From: Roseomonas xinghualingensis
Lineage (GTDB): Bacteria; Pseudomonadota; Alphaproteobacteria; Acetobacterales; Acetobacteraceae
Length of the DNA stretch: 64,000 nt
Assembly: GCF_025791835.1 (NCBI RefSeq)
Contig: NZ_JAOXLP010000012.1
Span: forward strand, 79,404 to 143,403
Reading direction: 5' to 3'
The notes under the pieces: model-generated
The model's database searches: none
What the model was told of the DNA's origin: nothing
Seen by the model: only the letters and a program-made list of their open reading frames with translations
Part shown: one piece after another, positions 62,412 through 64,000 of the stretch
Layout of the letters: each line of letters starts with the position of its first letter
Position numbering within the stretch: position 1 is the stretch's first letter
Translations under genes and position numbers: made by a program

Positions 62412-63650
62412 TCAACCGGGCGGGATAGAAGCCGCCCGGCGCGTGGTGGCGGCGCCGAGGAAGGCGCCCATCAGCAGCACCGCCGCCGCAATGAGGAAGG
62501 CGGTGCCGATGAAGGGGATCACGGCCCCCTCCCCCACCGAGAGCGCATAGACGCCGCCGAAGAAGACCGGCGATGCGACGCCCGCGATGCTCGACACGCT
62601 CATCGTCGCGCCCTGCAACTGACCCTGCTCGCGCTCCGACACGCGGTGAGTCATCAGCGCCTGCAGCGTCGGCATGGCGAGACCCCAGAGGGCATTCGGC
62701 ACCAGCGCGAGCGCGAAGAGCCAGCCGCTGGGCGCGAGGCCCATGCAGGCGATGCCCACCGCACCGCCGACCAACCCGATCACCATGGTGCGGCGGTCAC
62801 CCCAGCGCGCCGTGGCACGGCCGACCAGCATTCCCTGCACCAGCGCATCCAGCGCGCCGGCGAAGGAGAGCAGCAACCCCACTTCCCAGGCCGACCAGCC
62901 GTAGCGCTGCCCGGCATAGAGCACATAGACGGCCGAGAAGATGTGGTGCGCGAAATGCAGCAGGAAGGTGACGCCGGCCAGCCCCGTCAGCTCGCGGTCC
63001 CGCCCCAACAGCCGCATCGCGCCGAAGGGATTGGCGCGTGACCAGGCGAATGCCATCCGGCGCTCGCGCGGCAGGGATTCCGGCAGCACCAGCCAGCCAT
63101 AGAGGAAGGTAATTGCGCTCAGCGCCCCGGCTGCCCAGAAGGGCGCGCGCGGCGAGATCTCTCCCAGCACGCCACCCAGCAGCGGGCCGGCGACGAAGCC
63201 GCCGGCGAAGGCGGCGCCGATCAGCCCATAGGCGCGGGCGCGGTGCTCAGGCGCGGTGATGTCGGCCATATAGGCATAGACCGTGGTGAAGCTGGCCGAG
63301 GTGATACCCGCCAGGATGCGCCCCAGGGCGAGCCACCAGAGATCCGGTGCCAACGCCATCAGCACGTAATCCGCCGCCAGGCCGGCGGCCGAGAGCAGCA
63401 GCACGGGGCGCCGCCCATAGCGGTCGGACAGCGAGCCTATGACCGGCGAGGCAAGGAACTGCATCCCGGCCCAGAGCGCGACGAAGACGCCATTGATCAG
63501 GCCCGCGCGGGCGTTGGATCCGGCGAATTCCTCGATGAGCTTCGGCAGGACGGGAATGACGATCCCCATGGCCACGATATCGAGCACGGCGGTGACGAGG
63601 ATGAAGACGATCGCAGCTCGGCGGCCGGCGAAACGGGACAGAAGCGGCAT
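62412..63650 (-). CDS. TetA-like MFS transporter (TCR/Tet family)
   Basis: A 412-residue MFS exporter with 12 helices, closest in motif to the tetracycline-resistance group: DIVAMGIVIPVLPKLIEEF in helix 1, SDRYGRRPVLLLS as the loop 2-3 signature, and APEHRARAYGLIGAAFAGGFVAGPLLGG in helices 4-5. Chromosomal members of the group often carry other substrates, so resistance should not be assumed. The ATG at 63650 is chosen because it gives the normal family N-terminus; longer frames run into unrelated sequence. Confidence 0.9.
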   Translation of the reverse strand: MPLLSRFAGRRAAIVFILVTAVLDIVAMGIVIPVLPKLIEEFAGSNARAGLINGVFVALWAGMQFLASPVIGSLSDRYGRRPVLLLSAAGLAADYVLMALAPDLWWLALGRILAGITSASFTTVYAYMADITAPEHRARAYGLIGAAFAGGFVAGPLLGGVLGEISPRAPFWAAGALSAITFLYGWLVLPESLPRERRMAFAWSRANPFGAMRLLGRDRELTGLAGVTFLLHFAHHIFSAVYVLYAGQRYGWSAWEVGLLLSFAGALDALVQGMLVGRATARWGDRRTMVIGLVGGAVGIACMGLAPSGWLFALALVPNALWGLAMPTLQALMTHRVSEREQGQLQGATMSVSSIAGVASPVFFGGVYALSVGEGAVIPFIGTAFLIAAAVLLMGAFLGAATTRRAASIPPG

Positions 63651-63876
63651 GGGCGATGATCCATGGACCGGCTGGTCAGCCGGCCTGCGGGAGCGTGGCG
63701 CAAGGGCAGCAGGGCGATGAACCGCCTCGCCCGTGGGCGGGCGGTCAGAAGGTGACCGCAATCTCCAACATGGATCTCTCCAACTCGCGCAACGGAAGGC
63801 GCCGCGCAGGGCAGCGCTGATACGCGCGAAGCCCCACTCTCGTCAACAGGATCGAAATGATCCTTCCCGCCTTCTA

Positions 63877-64000
63877 GAGCAGACTCCGTTCATTCGGGTT
63901 CATAGCCGGCGGCTGTGAAGAGGTTGGCGCACTCGGCTGGTGTGAACTGGGGGAGTGCGGTCCCGATGACGGTCCAGAGGTCGTCGAGGTTGCGGGCGGC
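63877..64000 (-). mobile_element. IS630-family insertion sequence, one end, cut by the window edge
   Basis: The right 124 bases are the 3' end of an insertion sequence. A TA dinucleotide at 63875-63876 (the IS630 target) precedes GAGCAGACTCCGTTC, the likely start of the terminal inverted repeat, and the transposase stop lies 13 bases inside. The other end is outside the window. Confidence 0.6.
63890..64000 (-). CDS. IS630-type transposase, C-terminal 36 residues
   Basis: The visible end reads ARNLDDLWTVIGTALPQF, TPAECANLFTAAGY and EPE before TGA. The pattern of a short helix followed by 'C-N-L-F..AGY' is the usual C-terminus of IS630-family DDE transposases. The catalytic domain is beyond the right edge, so intactness cannot be judged. 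Confidence 0.75.
   Translation of the reverse strand, partial: AARNLDDLWTVIGTALPQFTPAECANLFTAAGYEPE

Noticed and set aside
62412..63650. Calling the TetA-like exporter a tetracycline-resistance gene
   Set aside because: The motifs identify the TCR/Tet MFS group, but chromosomal members have diverse substrates; sequence alone does not support resistance.

Overview
The window is a GC-rich, densely coded chromosomal segment of an alphaproteobacterium, most likely of the family Acetobacteraceae and Roseomonas-like. The evidence is a GcrA cell-cycle regulator (an alphaproteobacterial family), a cellulose synthase whose catalytic and periplasmic subunits are fused as in Komagataeibacter AcsAB, a bacteriophytochrome with its heme oxygenase, and several Bug-type binding proteins. 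The genus is an inference; no rRNA gene is present. One tRNA gene (Ala, CGC) is present. No CRISPR array, prophage or plasmid gene was seen. The only mobile element is the end of an IS630-type element cut by the right edge.

Layout. 1-7.2 kb: a peptide/opine-type ABC importer (two permeases, two ATPases on the minus strand) flanked by two paralogous binding proteins, one downstream (cut by the left edge) and one divergent. 7.3-12.8 kb: glycogen genes glgC, glgA and glgP. 12.9-23.3 kb: a cellulose operon with a proline-rich BcsP/BcsR-like protein, BcsQ, a fused BcsA-BcsB and BcsC, all with overlapping or nearly touching start and stop codons. 23.4-25.9 kb: two luciferase-like flavin monooxygenases. 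26.1-27.8 kb: a tiny Tat-signal, Trp/Gly/Asn-rich protein, an FKBP isomerase and a DUF1275 membrane protein.

28.0-35.5 kb: a siderophore-iron locus: TonB-dependent receptor, esterase, binding protein, ferric-siderophore reductase, a broken second binding protein, FecCD-type permease and ATPase. Fur-like sites lie in front of both halves. 35.5-38.8 kb: heme oxygenase and bacteriophytochrome kinase, convergent with the iron locus, so heme degradation can serve chromophore supply and perhaps iron release. 39.2-42.8 kb: OpgH-type glucosyltransferase, a lactonase-like amidohydrolase and a LysR regulator, translationally coupled.

42.9-52.0 kb: mostly housekeeping and transport genes on the minus strand (Bug protein, HAD hydrolase, HtpX protease, glycosyltransferase, RsmB, EamA exporter, FolD, YggT), with the SdhAF4-like assembly factor on the plus strand. 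52.2 kb: tRNA-Ala followed by about 500 bases without a clear gene. 52.8-59.6 kb: HdeD-like membrane protein, a coupled YciI/EVE/Rieske trio, a His/Pro-rich secreted protein, acetyl-CoA synthetase, a secreted unknown, a RutB-like hydrolase and an MFS transporter. 59.6-64 kb: Bug protein divergent from an acetamidase, then gcrA with DnaA-box-like and GANTC sites in front of it, a TetA-like MFS exporter and the IS630 end.

The most interesting items are the putative DnaA/CcrM control region of gcrA, the small aromatic-rich Tat-type protein, the BcsAB fusion with an internal signal-like segment, the proline-rich gene heading the cellulose operon, and the iron-heme-light gene neighbourhood.
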